DNA of 64,000 bases from assembly GCA_958295665.1 (NCBI GenBank), contig OY282560.1, positions 192,822,061-192,886,060 on the forward strand. Direction: 5' to 3'. The position numbers were made by a program, and so were the translations under genes. Every line of letters begins with the position of its first letter. Positions within the stretch are counted from its first letter, which is position 1. Source of the stretch: Tipula vernalis. Lineage: Eukaryota > Arthropoda > Insecta > Diptera > Tipulidae. The notes under the pieces are model-generated. The model searched no databases, had not been told where the DNA came from, and was given only the letters and a program-made list of their open reading frames with translations. Positions 1-11,588 of this stretch are shown one piece after another.

Positions 1-639
1 ATTGGATATGTAATGTGTGAACATAAAACACATCTTTAATTTTGGTGTTAAGAGCGGTAATTTTAAACTCGCATGCGGGCAGCTACAGAAAGTTAATTTT
101 TCAATTTCTTTTTTGATTTTTTTTTTCTTAAGGAAAAAATGCAAATAATTAATTGGGAAAAATTGCATTTTGTGTACCAAGTGGCGGTAAGTATTTTCTG
201 CTTTTCAAGGTGGCAGTTTCCGAGGTGAAGCCGGGGTCTACAATTTTACAGTGAAAACGAAAACTTTTACTCGCACGTTGCGCATAACGTTTTTCATAGA
301 AAACATGGTAGGATGCAAATAATTTACTTTCTCCCCTAACGTTTGCAATTGAATTTGGCTCTAAATTCAAATACGGAAAATTCAATTTCGATGACGTACT
401 TTCAAACAGTCAAAGTGAACAGACGTCTTTTTTTAACCTCTGGAACAACAAAAATTGTAATATTCAAAATTGTGATATTAAACATAATTAAAATTATTAA
501 TTAATACATAGAATAAATCTGTTTATAAACATATTTAAAAATATTTATCAATTTTTTTTGTTATTGGTGAAAATTAAAAATGATCAATTTGGTCATTGTG
601 CAAACAGTTAGTGTTTAATGTTTTGTGCTTATTGACTCT

Positions 640-835
640 AGCTCCAAATTCAACCTTTTACAAATCAGGTTCATTCTTTTTCAAATCAAATTTGCCTTAA
701 CCCAAATCAAATTCACCTTTATCCAAAACATATTCACTATTTTTAAAATCAAGTTAAATCTTTTCCAAATCAAATTGATCATTTATGAAAATATCACATT
801 AAAATTTAAAAAAAATCAGATTGAAGTCATTTGAC
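640..835. repeat. degenerate short tandem repeat, AAATCAAATT type
   Basis: Within the otherwise featureless A+T-rich DNA at 1-960, a unit of roughly 20-25 bases built on CAAATCAAATT followed by a CTTT-like block recurs about seven times with many changes. A shorter related patch lies at 5505-5590, including the shared phrase CTCCAAATT-AACCTTT. The open frame across it is a by-product of the repeat. I see no gene in 1-960. Confidence 0.5.
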
Positions 836-1096
836 TTTCTTATAATTCGTATTTAGAATTTTTAAGATTCTGTGTGACCAATATTTTTTGAGATTACTCC
901 GAAAATATAAAGTAAAAATTATTTTTCTCTATTCAGTGTTAAACTAGTGAACACTTAATCGTTTGTACCTGAAGGCGGGGGAGAAATTAAACTTGCCTAG
1001 CACTATTTACTATTATTATTATAGATTGAAGGGCCATGTGGGCGACAAGCCACCTCGCACTGCGACCAAAAAGATCTATTGTGCTAGATCCTACTT

Positions 1097-3180
1097 AATT
1101 ATCCGTCCAGTCAATATTCAGGCTTTTAATGAATCTGATAATACTACCGGCCGGTACAAGAAACATACTATCTGGGCTCAATGTTCCCCCTCCTAGATGT
1201 TGCAGTCTTTGCTGAAAAATGGCTGGCATTGGCACAGAACATGTTTTGCTGATCCCGCTTCTAGATCGCAGAAGCGGCATCCATCTGTCGTACTTAGGCA
1301 TATCTTCTTAAGGTGATACCTTTACGGAACATGGTTTGTGAGGAAGCCAGTAAGCAGCCTCAACTCAGGTTTCCTAAGTTCAAGAAACTCCTTAACCCTG
1401 ACAGACGAAAGTGATATAAATTTCTTCGCCTGTCGCAAACCTGGAATTCTGCGCCAGTAGGAGGACTTTTGAACATCCTCCCAACGTTTTACCGCGGCTC
1501 TAAGGTGTCCCTTAGTGACGCCACAGAAGGGTTCTGGTCCAATAAATGGATAGGCGATAGATTCTCGGGCGAGACCATCAGCACCCACATAAGTGTTACC
1601 TTATTTGAGCCTGCAGATGTTTAATAACCTTCAGACAATCCCATACCAGCCTTGACTCAACGGTACAAGACCCAAGAAACTTTAAGGCCGATTGACTGTC
1701 TGGTACAATATAAATCTTTGCATCGTTAAGGCCTTTAGCTTTGCCTATCCTGGCGCAAAATTCTATAGCATGTACTTCTGCTTCAAAAACGGTAGCATGG
1801 GTACCCAAGGACTTCCAGAAAGTAGTGCCACTATTGTGTATTCCTGTCCCCACCCCATCTTCCGTTTTTGATCCATCTGTAAATTATATCATGGACCCTC
1901 GCTCAAAGGATAGTCCGCTCCACACATCCCGGTCAGGTAACATAACACAGAATAATTTGTGAAAGTCCAGTTTAGCTGGCATACAGTCGGAAGGCATTCC
2001 TATGGTAGCGTCTGTCTGAAATTTCTTAAGGATTTCCAGATGACCCACCATATTGCCTGGTTTGATATTTCCTTCCGCCTGCATTTTCAGGGCAATAATT
2101 GCAGCATCCTTTTTATTGAACAGTTGTAATGGTGTCAGTCCTAGAAGTGACTCCATCGCCGCGGTTAGACATGATTTAATTGAGCCCGTAACATCATTAT
2201 TCAATAAGGTTTGCGTTGCCTTCTGCTCAGTTTTAGGCCGCCATACAACCGATGCGTATTTGACCATAGGCCTAATGATTGTAAGAAGTGACTAATAGAT
2301 CATTTTTGGTTGTAGTCCCCAAGTACGCCCATAGAGTCTTTCACAGGCCCAAAAAGCCTTGGTGGATCTATTTTGAACATTCAACAAATGTTGGTTCCAG
2401 TTGAGTTTTTGATTTAGGTTAACACCCAGATATTTAACCTCGCTGGAAAAAGGAACAGTAGTACCATTTAACGAGGGAGCTGTAAGCGCAAGCTTTTTCC
2501 TCCTCGTAAAAGGAACAATGACAGTTTTGTTTGGATTGACACTGAGTCCTTTCTGGTAACACCACTGCCATATTTATTGAGTGCATTTTGCAAGAGATCA
2601 GAAATGACCTCATCAAACTTGCCTCTGATTATGATAGCCACATCATCCGTTGGCCCTGATTGTTACTGACTCGCCACCTAGTCTGGCAGTAATCTCACGA
2701 TGTTCCAGCATGGAACGGATCCACCTAATTGTAGAAAGCGGAACCCCTTTTCCATTGCTGCCCTCTCCATAGATCCATAGGAGATATAATCAAACGCTCC
2801 CTTAATGCCCACAAAGGCACAAAAGGCAATTTCTTTATATGTCATTGCTTTTTCAATCCTCGTGACTAGACCGCTAAGGGCCATCACAGTGGATTTACAA
2901 GTCTGATACGCAAAATGGTTTCGATGCAGCGGATTTTTTCCAAGGACCTCACGTCTTATTTTATAGCCCAGGATTTTTCCCATCGTCTTCAATAGAAACG
3001 ATGTGAGGCTAATTGGCTGATATGCCCTGGCCTGGGTGTCGGGACGACCCCCCTTCCCCTATTGGTATAAAGACCACATTTACCTTCCTCCACAGTTTCG
3101 GAATATAGTTGAAAGCATAACTTGCCCGAAACATCTGGATCAAGCTGAAGAGCCTTTAGCCTCTCTCCTGACTACTCTTC
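1097..3180 (-). pseudogene. LOA-type LINE ORF2 pseudogene: reverse transcriptase and RNase H
   Basis: Three-frame reading from 3180 downwards gives an RT palm start (PKLWRKVNVVFIPIGEG, then a KTMGKILGYKIRREVL block), the IKGAFDYISYGSME segment at about 2830-2760, and the thumb region at 2267-1884. An RNase H domain follows at 1853-1596, with an SQSAL block after the acidic residue in IYIVPDSQSAL. The frame at 1588-1322 has GPEPFCGV and PGLRQAK, which typically follow RNase H in these elements. The last part, 1301-1100, ends with a PAGSIIRFIKSLNI block like the LINE carboxyl end. Frameshifts separate every segment. It would have made a cytoplasmic replication protein; this copy cannot. Confidence 0.8.
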
Positions 3181-3199
3181 AGTTGATCGCCTGCATGCT

Positions 3200-4119
3200 C
3201 TGGTTTTGACTTTTGATAAAACCAAAAAGCTTCTCCGAGTGCAATTCAGCACTTTTTGGGAAAGTGCCGAATACAATTTTAGCTCCAGGCAGGTTTTCCG
3301 CCTCGGTCACGATCAGCTGTGCACCCTCCCATGGCATAATAGTCCCTATTACCTCCCTGAGCCAGTGGACAGTGGCCCGGTCAGCGCAGGTTACTACTAG
3401 CCAACCAGGCCGAAGCTGACTGCCAAGGAACTTCGGTTTAAACTCCTTGGCCTCTTGCTCTAGTACCTCCTGGACAGTCTTAAGCTGCTTTCCAGTTAGG
3501 ACAACTTAAGGAAAACCAGAGAGCAAGATTCCACGTTCTCCAACTCCGCGGCCTGCCTGAAAGTAACTCCAGACCGAACCGCAGAACCCGATACCACCGG
3601 GACAGATCCTTGCCTCCTGGCCTTTTTTTGTACCGGTGGAGTACCCTCATCCGAGCGGATTTTTTTCGACGGTAGGGCCTCAGTTGGAGCACAAGCCTTC
3701 TTTTGTGGCCACATCGCCAGAAGCCTTGCCTCTTCCAAGAAGCCTCCTATACCGCTTTTTCACGGCCCCACACATTTTCACGCGAGGAGCCGCGACAGGT
3801 TTGTCAATGGTGTTGACTTCATCTTTCGTTACAATTAGTTGAAAACAAATTTCTCAAGCCCCGAACGGAGCTCCCCATCCGATGAACCACTCATCGAGAG
3901 CCCCACAGCGGAAAGAGGGCCGAGGTCCTCGAGAGCCACTGCGGAACTATCGCTGGTACGTAACGCTTTAGGAGCGTTACCATCCTTATTTTTGAAACTT
4001 TTGTTACAAATTTTTATTTTCACGAGTTTCTGGGAAATGAAAGTCACCTGTGGGACACCCAGCTTTACCACAGAAAGGCTAAATAAAACTGGACGACGCC
4101 TGGTATCCAGAGTCCGCAT
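3200..4119 (-). pseudogene. LOA-type LINE ORF1 (nucleic-acid-binding Gag-like) pseudogene
   Basis: Minus-strand frames read, in order, a start at 4119, a segment with KMCGAVKKRYRRLL (about 3780-3740), a basic stretch KKIRSDEGTPP (about 3660) and a C-terminal block with WLVVTCADRATVHWLREV (about 3395-3340) and WEGAQLIVTEAENLPGAK. This order and these phrases match the ORF1 product of insect LOA-like LINEs, which binds element RNA. Several frame changes and an in-frame stop near 3840 mark it as dead. It lies directly upstream of the reverse transcriptase remnant, as expected. Confidence 0.65.
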
Positions 4120-4439
4120 ACTTAGGACTGATTAACCTATCAGACATTTATCTATTGGCATATACTGTTACTAGGGATTTTTATCAAGGATTTCTCCTTT
4201 AGCGCCGTACTTTAGCTTGTGCCGAATGGTCGAGGACCAGGTTACTCATTCCACAATTGTACCCATTACGCTAGCTGCCTAAAACATGACCAGAACAGCT
4301 CGCGTGATGTACACCTCACCGAAAAGTTACGGAGCTGGTAGATTACTCTACTCAACTCTGCCCCCCCCCCCCCTCCAGTAGACGCCAAGTCACCCCCTAG
4401 CACTCTAAATGTCTAATTCCTAATACAAATTAGTCAAAT

Positions 4440-5870
4440 TCCTAATAAAAATTCTAAATTTCAAAAATGTTGTGAAAATTCCCTAAGGCCCGTAATTTTA
4501 AACGAGCGAATTTATCCCCTCTTTTATATTTTTAAACGAAGATAAACCCACTGAATCAAACCTGGATTAAATTTGTATCCTCGGATTTATACCACGATAT
4601 CGATGGCTAAAACAGTGGATACGGCTATTTTCGAAAATTGGGAAATATAAAACATCATTTACGATCTGTAAAATTACATATACAAAACTAAATATTTGTA
4701 GATAATGAATTGCAAATTTAAATTTAAATAAGTTTTTGAAAATTTAAGTTAAAAATGGAAAATATATTTATGTAATGTGTCTTAGTCTTCGTCATCAGAA
4801 TCTGGTGAATCAGAATTCGAGATTATGTAGTTATTTTTCAGTCTATGTCACAACAAGATTTAAATGCTTTTAGGCTTGTTGCGTTTCGTACATAGCATGA
4901 TTATCATAATCTAGAATTTGAAACTCGATGAATATGAAATTCAAGAAAAGACGGAAAGCTTAAGGTAGAAAGGATTATTATATGTCGTTTTCGATTGAGC
5001 CGAAAAAAGCATTCTGAAGGTGAACAATTTTCTCTTTTGCTTTTAGTTTGTTCGATTGAAGAAAAAACGTTTATGAGGGCCAAATATTTTTTGCTCGGGA
5101 CCACTTTTAAGAAATCTCGAGTTTTCCGTAGATTTACCCCGCGTTTACATAAAAGCCCGCTGGGCTCACGAGATTTATCGAGTGTTTGAATATTAATTCA
5201 AAGTCAAGATTAGATTGATTGTAGCTCAGATTAAAGAAGCCCACCATTTCAAAATTACAAAACGATATTTTTAGGATAAGGTGGTCGTCTAATTTTTAGA
5301 GAAAGAAGAAATGATTCCTGTTGCAATATTTTCTTTTCGATTGCTAAAAAGTTTCGACTAGAAACATATAACTCCATAGAAATAAAAATGCCTAGATATG
5401 TAGATTTAGAAGACAATTTGCTAAACATGTTTGAAATAAAAGCTTTCGCCATCAGGATAACGATTTTAGTGGTTGGGTTAATTTATTTGTCAAGTACGCT
5501 TTGTACTCCAAATTTAACCTTTAACAAATTGAACTTTTACAAATCAAGTTTTGATTAGAAAATATTGAATTTGATTTGTAAAAGGAAGCAATACTGCTAA
5601 GCAGATTACGATGTACCATTTTGTTGTTCATAAAAATAAAGAAGAAATTGTTAAAACTTTCTTATTAGAAAAATATCTAACCGCGACAGAATACAATTAC
5701 ATGTTTCCTTCATTAGGAGTGATTTTGTCTTTAGAAAGGGAATCAATAGATACTTGAGCCCAACCAGTCAGTCTCTATAGTCAATTAGCGTTGCAATTTT
5801 GCAATTAGTGTTGGTGTTCTTTTTTGGTTGTTTTTTGGCGGGGTTCTCCCGTTTTATGAGATTTCCTTCG
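4440..5870. other. intergenic, no gene recognised
   Basis: A+T-rich sequence with only short open frames (for example 4995-5189 + and 5255-5452 -) that show no recognisable motif. A small inverted motif (ACAAATCAAG and its partner in GATTTGTAAAAGG) at 5535-5585 relates to the repeat at 640-835. Confidence 0.5.
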
Positions 5871-6720
5871 CTTCCCGGTTTCATACCCGAAATTGTCAGG
5901 TTATTCGAGATGTTTTGAGATTATTCGAGTGTGGTTCTATGTTACTCAGGAATCTTAGAGTCTATTCTAAGAATATGTTTCTTCGATATTTACCAAATTA
6001 TCCGATACTATTTAAGGGTTCCATCCTTATTGCATGTCGTTTTGTCGAGCTTAGCCATAATTTGCTTAGTAGTATTAGTAACATTAAATTATATATACAA
6101 GAATTTTCGGAATAGCTATTTCGAAATTATCGTGGATTTTCTAAATTTTGATCGGCGTTCCGAAATTATTCATTAATATCCTGATTTTTCGGTATTATTG
6201 AAATTGTTCGAGATCAATCGAGATTCACAAAATAAAGAGATTATTCCAATTTTTCTGTCATTGTTCTGCGTTATATTCTAGATTTTTTAAGTTTTCCGAC
6301 ATTTCTAGGATTAATCGAGATGTTAATGATTTTAAAATTTATTCGAATTATGTATGACAATATTCTGCGATTAGCTCTGAATTTGAGTACTATCAGAATT
6401 ACACATACACGTAAATCTGAATAGCAATATTTAGTCATGTTTCGAGATTATGCCAAAATTTCGATATTTCTCCATAGGCGAGGATCTTCTTTCGTTTTAC
6501 ATACTTACGGATAATTCGATATTTGAGAACTTTCAGGAATATTCGAGATATGTATATACTTTGAAAATTTGACATTTTTGAGATTATTTCGATATTCTTG
6601 ATATTTCTCAATTATATTCAAAATTTGTGATGCTTCATCGACATATTTATAAAACGTCATAGCACTGATAGTTGCTGGATGTTTCGTTTTTTTTAAAGTC
6701 ATTGAAATTAATCACGATCT
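5870..6720. repeat. degenerate repeat of a TTCGAGATTATTC-like word
   Basis: Words such as TTATTCGAGAT, ATTATTCGAG, TTTCGAGATTA and ATTCGAGATAT recur at irregular spacing of about 10-40 bases on the plus strand through the whole stretch. The open frames inside (5828-6115, 5931-6176) follow from it and have no family resemblance that I can see. It looks like an old, heavily mutated short-period satellite. Confidence 0.5.
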
Positions 6721-7212
6721 CTCTTTCGTCTAGTCACGAAATCAGATACTTTTAAATATCGCGAGGCTCGAAAATAGAAAGAAATAAGTTTTTATCTAAA
6801 AACTTTACTTGCTCATAAGTACAAGTATTATTTTTGGGGCCCAAGAAAAATTTGGCAGGTGGCCCGGGATTTGTAGTTTCGCCACTGGTTCGTAGGTTTA
6901 TTCTGGTTCTGTTATTTGGCTTATTGGGTGCCGTTTTCTGTTTGAAAACATATTATGGTCATTATTTATTTAGAAGTGTGATTAAATTAACCTCAACATT
7001 GCTTCGAAAACGAATTTTTTAGATTTTATATTTGCAATTTTCTAGTTTCTTATATTTTGACAGATAGCCTACAAAAATAAAAGAGCAATGAGTTGTTCTT
7101 GTTCGATTGACGACGAAATTGAGATTGCTTTTCCCTAGAGGGGAAAATAATCAATCAAATCCGACATTAGAAAACAAACAAGAAAAATGCCTCATACCCC
7201 AACAAGCAGTTA
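6721..7212. other. intergenic, no gene recognised
   Basis: Between the degenerate repeat and the piggyBac element. The short open frame at 6834-7022 is hydrophobic but has no recognisable signature. Confidence 0.4.
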
Positions 7213-7216
7213 TTAA

Positions 7217-7233
7217 CCCTTGTGTCTATACCC
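7217..7233 (+). repeat. piggyBac left terminal inverted repeat
   Basis: Starts directly after TTAA with CCCTTGTGTCTATACCC; pairs with 9267-9283. Confidence 0.9.
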
Positions 7234-7610
7234 GGGCACCCGGGTGGCCATTTCGATTTAAAATGCTCGTAACTTTTTCAATTTCACAGTTAGACTATCC
7301 CTACTCCTTGACATCCAAGAACTACTTATTTTTTATTGATCTTTGAACAGAAGTTAACTAAAAATTATTGCTGAACTAAATTATTCGTTTACCAATATTA
7401 TTACTCTTGTAGTCTATACCCGGCCACCCGGGTGGCCATTTAAAAAAAACACTGAATATGCTATTTGTATAACATTTTATTGTTTAAATCAACATTTCAT
7501 CACAGAAAAAATCAAAAATTATCACATAAATAATTCAGTTGGTTATTAAAAATATGTTTACAAAATAAGAAATTCAATTTGGTAAAAATTTACAAAAAAA
7601 ATTAAAACTA

Positions 7611-8626
7611 TTAACACTTAGAACACTTTATTTGAGTGTTCGTATGTTCTACACATACTGGTCTTCTACAGATACTACAGGATTTCCGTGAATTTCGTCG
7701 TTTTTTGGGATCGGAAGACAAACAAATCCAGCATTTGCCAACTTGAGGAATTCGGCCATCGTTGTTGCGTAACACATTAGGTACTCCAGACGTTGTCAAT
7801 TCCTGGTTTATTGGTACATAGAGCGGTTTGCCAAGTATGCATTCTATCCCTGAACGTGAATTAAAATTTCTATATACATTTGGTATGGTTGATCGATCTG
7901 ACACATGCGGTAGAGCTAATTGAAGCACAAGATCTTTCAAGAATTCTCGACGATTGTGTGTTTTGTTTGATCTAGCCGGGTTATTTTCTATGTAAATTTT
8001 GTAAGCCGCGACGCAAGCTACATCAATTATATTGTAAAAAAATGCTACAGGCCATCTTTTCGTCCTTCGTTTGGTTGTATAATGAGTGACCAGTTTGTCC
8101 ATATTATCTACTCCACCTTTTTTTCCATTGTAATAATGAATGATTTCCGGTTTTTTTTTGTCTCCAATTACTGAATCCGTATAATGCTGCGTAGATAATA
8201 ATAATACACTCTTATTTTTTTTGGGGACATACGAACAAAGTGTAATATTATCATCGCTGAATCCAAAAATTGACGAATAAATTTCCCGAGATCTGGACGG
8301 CAACATTTCTTTTGGAACATAGGGTTTATTTTTTTTTAATGTCCCGACTATTGATAAGTCCCAAGAGATCAATAAACGAGCAAGCGGCAATGTTGTAAAA
8401 AAATTGTCAGTTACTATATTTCTCCCAGACCCTTTGAAACGGGCGCATAGGTCCTTGACAACCCGCTCTTCTTGATTGATTTCCCTGCCTGATGGTTGCT
8501 TACCTGTATATATCTGCCCCGTTATTGGGTAAGAGTTAGCAGCATCGCAAACCCACCATACTTTGATCCCATATTTTGCCGGTTTGGACGGCATATACTG
8601 GGTGAATCTTGTTCGTCCTATACAAA
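7611..8626 (-). pseudogene. piggyBac transposase, catalytic and C-terminal part
   Basis: The frame enters with GRTRFTQYMPSKPAKYGIK, the standard piggyBac block, and stays open for about 335 codons to the stop at 7611. Catalytic aspartates two and three are visible in TDNFFTTL and in GGVDNMDK. Conserved VGTLKKNKP, SYVPKKNK and KKPEIIHYYN blocks lie between. The end is a cysteine-rich domain (CWICL, CSICRRPVC, CSKC) of the zinc-binding type that piggyBac transposases use to hold their ends. The segment before GRTRF, which carries the first catalytic aspartate, is absent: coding jumps to an acidic N-terminal piece at 8640-8901. The enzyme is therefore not expected to be active, although this half shows no stop. 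Domestication is possible but the surrounding TIRs argue for a plain deletion copy. Confidence 0.9.
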
Positions 8627-8639
8627 AAATTTTTAATTT

Positions 8640-8901
8640 TTACCCCGCTGAAAATTTCTTCATCAGACACTTCAATTTGGACTTCATGATCTTCATAAAC
8701 GTCCTCTATGTCTGAATCTTCCACGTTTCTATCCGCTGCTGTAGGAAGCCACTCATCTTCTGAGCCGTCGTCAACAAAATCAAGCACTTCTTCGTCATCG
8801 TCACATTCATCTAATAAACGATTTAGGTATGCTTGTTGATCTTCATACGACAAACTAGGGCAAAAATGTGTATATAAATGTAAAAAAACCGAACGGATCA
8901 T
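8640..8901 (-). pseudogene. piggyBac transposase N-terminal acidic remnant
   Basis: About 85 residues rich in Asp and Glu (DECDDDEEVLDF, DSDIEDVYEDHE) followed by a frame that no longer matches the family. Acidic N-termini of this kind precede the DNA-binding region of piggyBac transposases. The join at about 8630-8640 is where roughly 200 codons have been lost. The true start codon is uncertain; a GTAAG-like donor at about 8921 on the minus strand leaves a 5' exon possible. Confidence 0.6.
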
Positions 8902-9266
8902 CCAAATAATAAATCTTACCGTCTAAACTCAGCATTTGAAATGTCTCTGTGGTCCGCCATTTTATCACTCACATATATATTTATTTACAAAAAAAATCAC
9001 TTCCGCAATCAACCTTTCCATTTGAATACCACACCTACTCTAATTTCCTCAGCTCACCTAAACGATTCTTTTCTGTTTTGTTTTACTAGCATTAACCGGG
9101 GATTCCCCATTATTTATTTATTTTTTTTGTTTTTTAACGTTTAAAATAGTATATTAAAATAAATAAAGGCAATAATACATTGGCAAATACAAAAATTTTC
9201 GATATTAACAAGAAAATACATGTGGCCACCCGGGTGGGTCGGGTATAGAATAGTGTATAATTTTTT

Positions 9267-9283
9267 GGGTATAGACACAACGG
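9267..9283 (-). repeat. piggyBac right terminal inverted repeat
   Basis: Ends directly before TTAA; its reverse complement differs from the left end only at the third base. Confidence 0.9.
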
Positions 9284-9639
9284 TTAATTCGAAAATTGAT
9301 TCCGAAAATCGCCGGTTTTAGCTTCGTTCTAAATTACGACACAAAAAATCCACGGATCTATCTACGTTTAAAATTACCAAAAGTAACCTCGGCTAAATCA
9401 GTGGATTTTCGAAAACTGTGGATTAATCCGTCGATGTATCCTTGTTTAAAAATTCGAGCCTAAATAACAGGATTTTTAAATTTGAAGAATTTCAAAGTTT
9501 ATACTAACTTTAAAGATTTCCAAATAAATGATGAATTTGAATTTATATTTAAAAAATTTGTAATCCTAAATTAATTATTCCACTAATAAAATTTCCAAAC
9601 TCCAAAATTCTTAAATTTGATAAAATCCTTATTTAAGCT

Positions 9640-10068
9640 TCTAAGGGGTTTTGCTTTCTAATTTTCCGACGCTTAGGGTGAATTTTAGTGTGAAGTTCAG
9701 GGTTAGTTTTAGAGAGCGTCTTCCAATTAATTTTAGAGTGATTTCTGGGGTAGTTTAAATTAAAGGGTATTTTAAGTAAAATTTTAGAGAAATAGTGAAA
9801 TTAAGAGTGAATTTCAAAATTAATTTTTCGTAATTTTAGGAAGAACTTTAAAGTAAATTTTTGGTCATTTATGATGTATCTGATGGAGAATTTGGATTGA
9901 TTTTGGGGAGAATTTTAGGATGAACTTCAAGGATTTGTTGTACGATGAAGTTTAAGGTGCGTTTTAAGTAAAATGTAAAGGTGATATTTAGTTAAGAAGA
10001 CATTACATGGTAAATTTGGGAATGAATTTTAATAGAAAGAGAAAGTTTGCCTGTATTAAATCAATAAC
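9640..10068. repeat. degenerate GTGAATTTTAGG-type repeat
   Basis: Short words such as GTGAATTTTAG, GTGAAGTTCAGGG, GAATTTTAGGATGAAC and GTGCGTTTTAAG recur every 10-40 bases. The same pattern continues at 10549-10645 on the far side of the MITE, so the MITE landed within it. The intervening 9288-9639 shows no gene. Confidence 0.5.
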
Positions 10069-10069
10069 A

Positions 10070-10548
10070 TTCTTTCGGATTTTTATAGACAAAATTTATT
10101 AAAAATAATGGCATTCACAACATTTTCGAGGCCTTTTATAAATATATCTACCAGAAATAAAGTACAAATATCAAAACCCCCGTACTTTAACCCGAGGTCA
10201 ATACAAAGTGTATCAAACTGTATGAAAATGAAAACTTTCCTTGAGCTTTCTCTGCGGTAGTTTGGTTTCGTACTGACAAGTTCGTACAAACAAAAAGTTT
10301 GGTCTACTCATCAAGTCATCAGGTAGCTACGACCAAATTACAAAAATACAATTCTAACTTCATACATTACGTATGAGGCAAGAACGCATTGACTTAGCGA
10401 ATTATAAAATTCACCAAATCAAAAACTCAAGGAAAACTCTCATTTCTGCCTGTTTTCTGCCCATATAAATAATAGAAAGAGATGTAGTTGTTCATGTTGT
10501 GAATGCCATTATTTTTAATATATTTTGTCTATAAAAAGCCGAAACAAT
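10070..10548. mobile_element. MITE with ~50-bp inverted repeats (family unknown)
   Basis: The left arm from about 10070 (TTCTTTCGG, then TTTTATAGACAAAAT and AATGGCATTCACAACAT) is matched in reverse complement by 10490-10548, with only a few differences over about 50 bases. The interior has no coding potential that I can support. No clear target duplication was found, so the superfamily stays open. Confidence 0.75.
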
Positions 10549-10699
10549 CTTTTTGAATGAATTTTAAGTTGAACTCTAGAGTGAATTTTATGATGATATC
10601 TAAGGTGAAGTTTATAATAAATTACAGGGCGAATTTTAAGGTGAAATTTATTCCCCAATTATAATATAGTAAATTCCGTATTACATCAACCTGCATAAT

Positions 10700-11560
10700 T
10701 TTTTTTTTTTTTTAAATGTTGCCAATGGCTTTATTCTTGAATCTTTCAACATAAGAAACTAACAAGAAGTAATCAAATCTTAAGCTAAAAATTATTACAT
10801 ATTTTAAGTCTTAACCAATGTTAATACTTATTGTTAGGGCTCACAATTTAATTAATTTAGACTACACTTATATATATATATATATATATATCGAATTAAA
10901 TTTACAGGTTCACAGGTTCATTAGTTCGAGTGGATCTGTTCTTCTTAGACGTCTAAATCGCGGCTGTTTTAGTATCTCCCTGGCCAATTCGTTGGGATGT
11001 GCTTCTAGTTTTGAATAATATTTCGAACTGAATTCTTTAATTGTTTCTTTAACGGTTTTAATCCCAAGGTCGTGATGTATATTACTATTTCGAATGTACC
11101 AAGGAGCATTGGTGATACTGCGAAGTATTTTCGCTTGGGTTCGTTGCAGGAGTTTTTTTTTTGAAGCGCTGGTGGATCCCCATAACTGAATACCATAAGT
11201 CCATATGGGTTTGATTATTGATTTGTACAGTAAAACTTTATTGGCTAATGACAACTGAGATTTTCTTCCCATCAGCCAATACATTTTGGAAAATGTAATT
11301 TTTATTTGGTTGCGCTTTGTTTCAATATGATTTTTCCACGTTAACCTTCTATCCAGATGCAAACTAAAGTATTTTACCTTCGTTTGTTGAGGAATATTTT
11401 TATCGTTTAATTTCACTGGTGGGCAGGTGCGTTTGTTTAGCGTGAATGTGACGTGAGTTGATTTGTTTTCGTTCACTTTTATTCGCCATGACTTTAGCCA
11501 GTCCGCGACCTTGTTTAAATGATTCTGTAACTCCTTTGAGGCAATTTCAGGGTTAGTGTG
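10700..11560 (-). mobile_element. Jockey-clade LINE, 5'-truncated 3' fragment
   Basis: Read on the minus strand it ends in a poly(A) tail (T run at 10698-10712 on +), preceded by a short 3' UTR and the end of ORF2. The 5' side stops abruptly near 11560 inside ORF2, the usual result of incomplete target-primed reverse transcription. A (TA)n run at about 10868-10891 sits just after the stop codon. Confidence 0.85.
10910..11512 (-). pseudogene. Jockey LINE ORF2, C-terminal (RT thumb and beyond)
   Basis: An open frame of 188 codons from an internal methionine, and open further upstream, reads WLKSWRIKVNENKSTHVTF, the FTLNKRTCPPVKLN block, VKYFSLHLDRRLTWK, LLYKSIIKPIWTYGIQLWG and APWYIRNSNIHHDLGI. 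These are the hallmark phrases of the Jockey ORF2 carboxyl region. The catalytic YADD palm is upstream and missing. The frame has no stop, so this copy is fairly young, but it is only a fragment. Confidence 0.9.
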
Positions 11561-11588
11561 AGACTAGGTCGCTATAAGTGCCATAAAA

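Larger units (their letters stand above)
1095..4385 (-). mobile_element. LOA-type LINE (RNase H-bearing non-LTR retrotransposon), decayed
   Basis: Read on the minus strand the parts are in LINE order: a 5' leader with a C13 run (4362-4374 on +), ORF1 (about 4119-3200), reverse transcriptase (about 3180-2600), RNase H and the C-terminal domain (about 1900-1097). The endonuclease and the start of reverse transcriptase are missing between about 3200 and 3180, so the copy is internally deleted. Many frameshifts and stops break all domains. The 5' 330 bases and 3' 100 bases reappear on the plus strand at 13829-14412, which confirms both ends of the family. The family call rests on the combination of ORF1 type, reverse transcriptase and RNase H; I or R1 relatives are possible. 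Confidence 0.8.
7217..9283 (-). mobile_element. piggyBac-like DNA transposon, internally deleted
   Basis: The element is flanked on both sides by TTAA (7213-7216 and 9284-9287), the piggyBac target duplication. Its ends are inverted copies: CCCTTGTGTCTATACCC at the left and, on the other strand, CCGTTGTGTCTATACCC at the right, one mismatch in 17. The palindromic CCACCCGGGTGG occurs just inside both ends and again at 7423-7434. A piggyBac transposase lies inside on the minus strand, but the element is only about 2.07 kb and has lost the central part of the gene. Confidence 0.93.

Noticed and set aside
625..834. 69-codon ORF rich in Ile, Phe and Lys
   Set aside because: It is generated by the CAAATCAAATT-type repeat; the codons merely echo the repeat unit.
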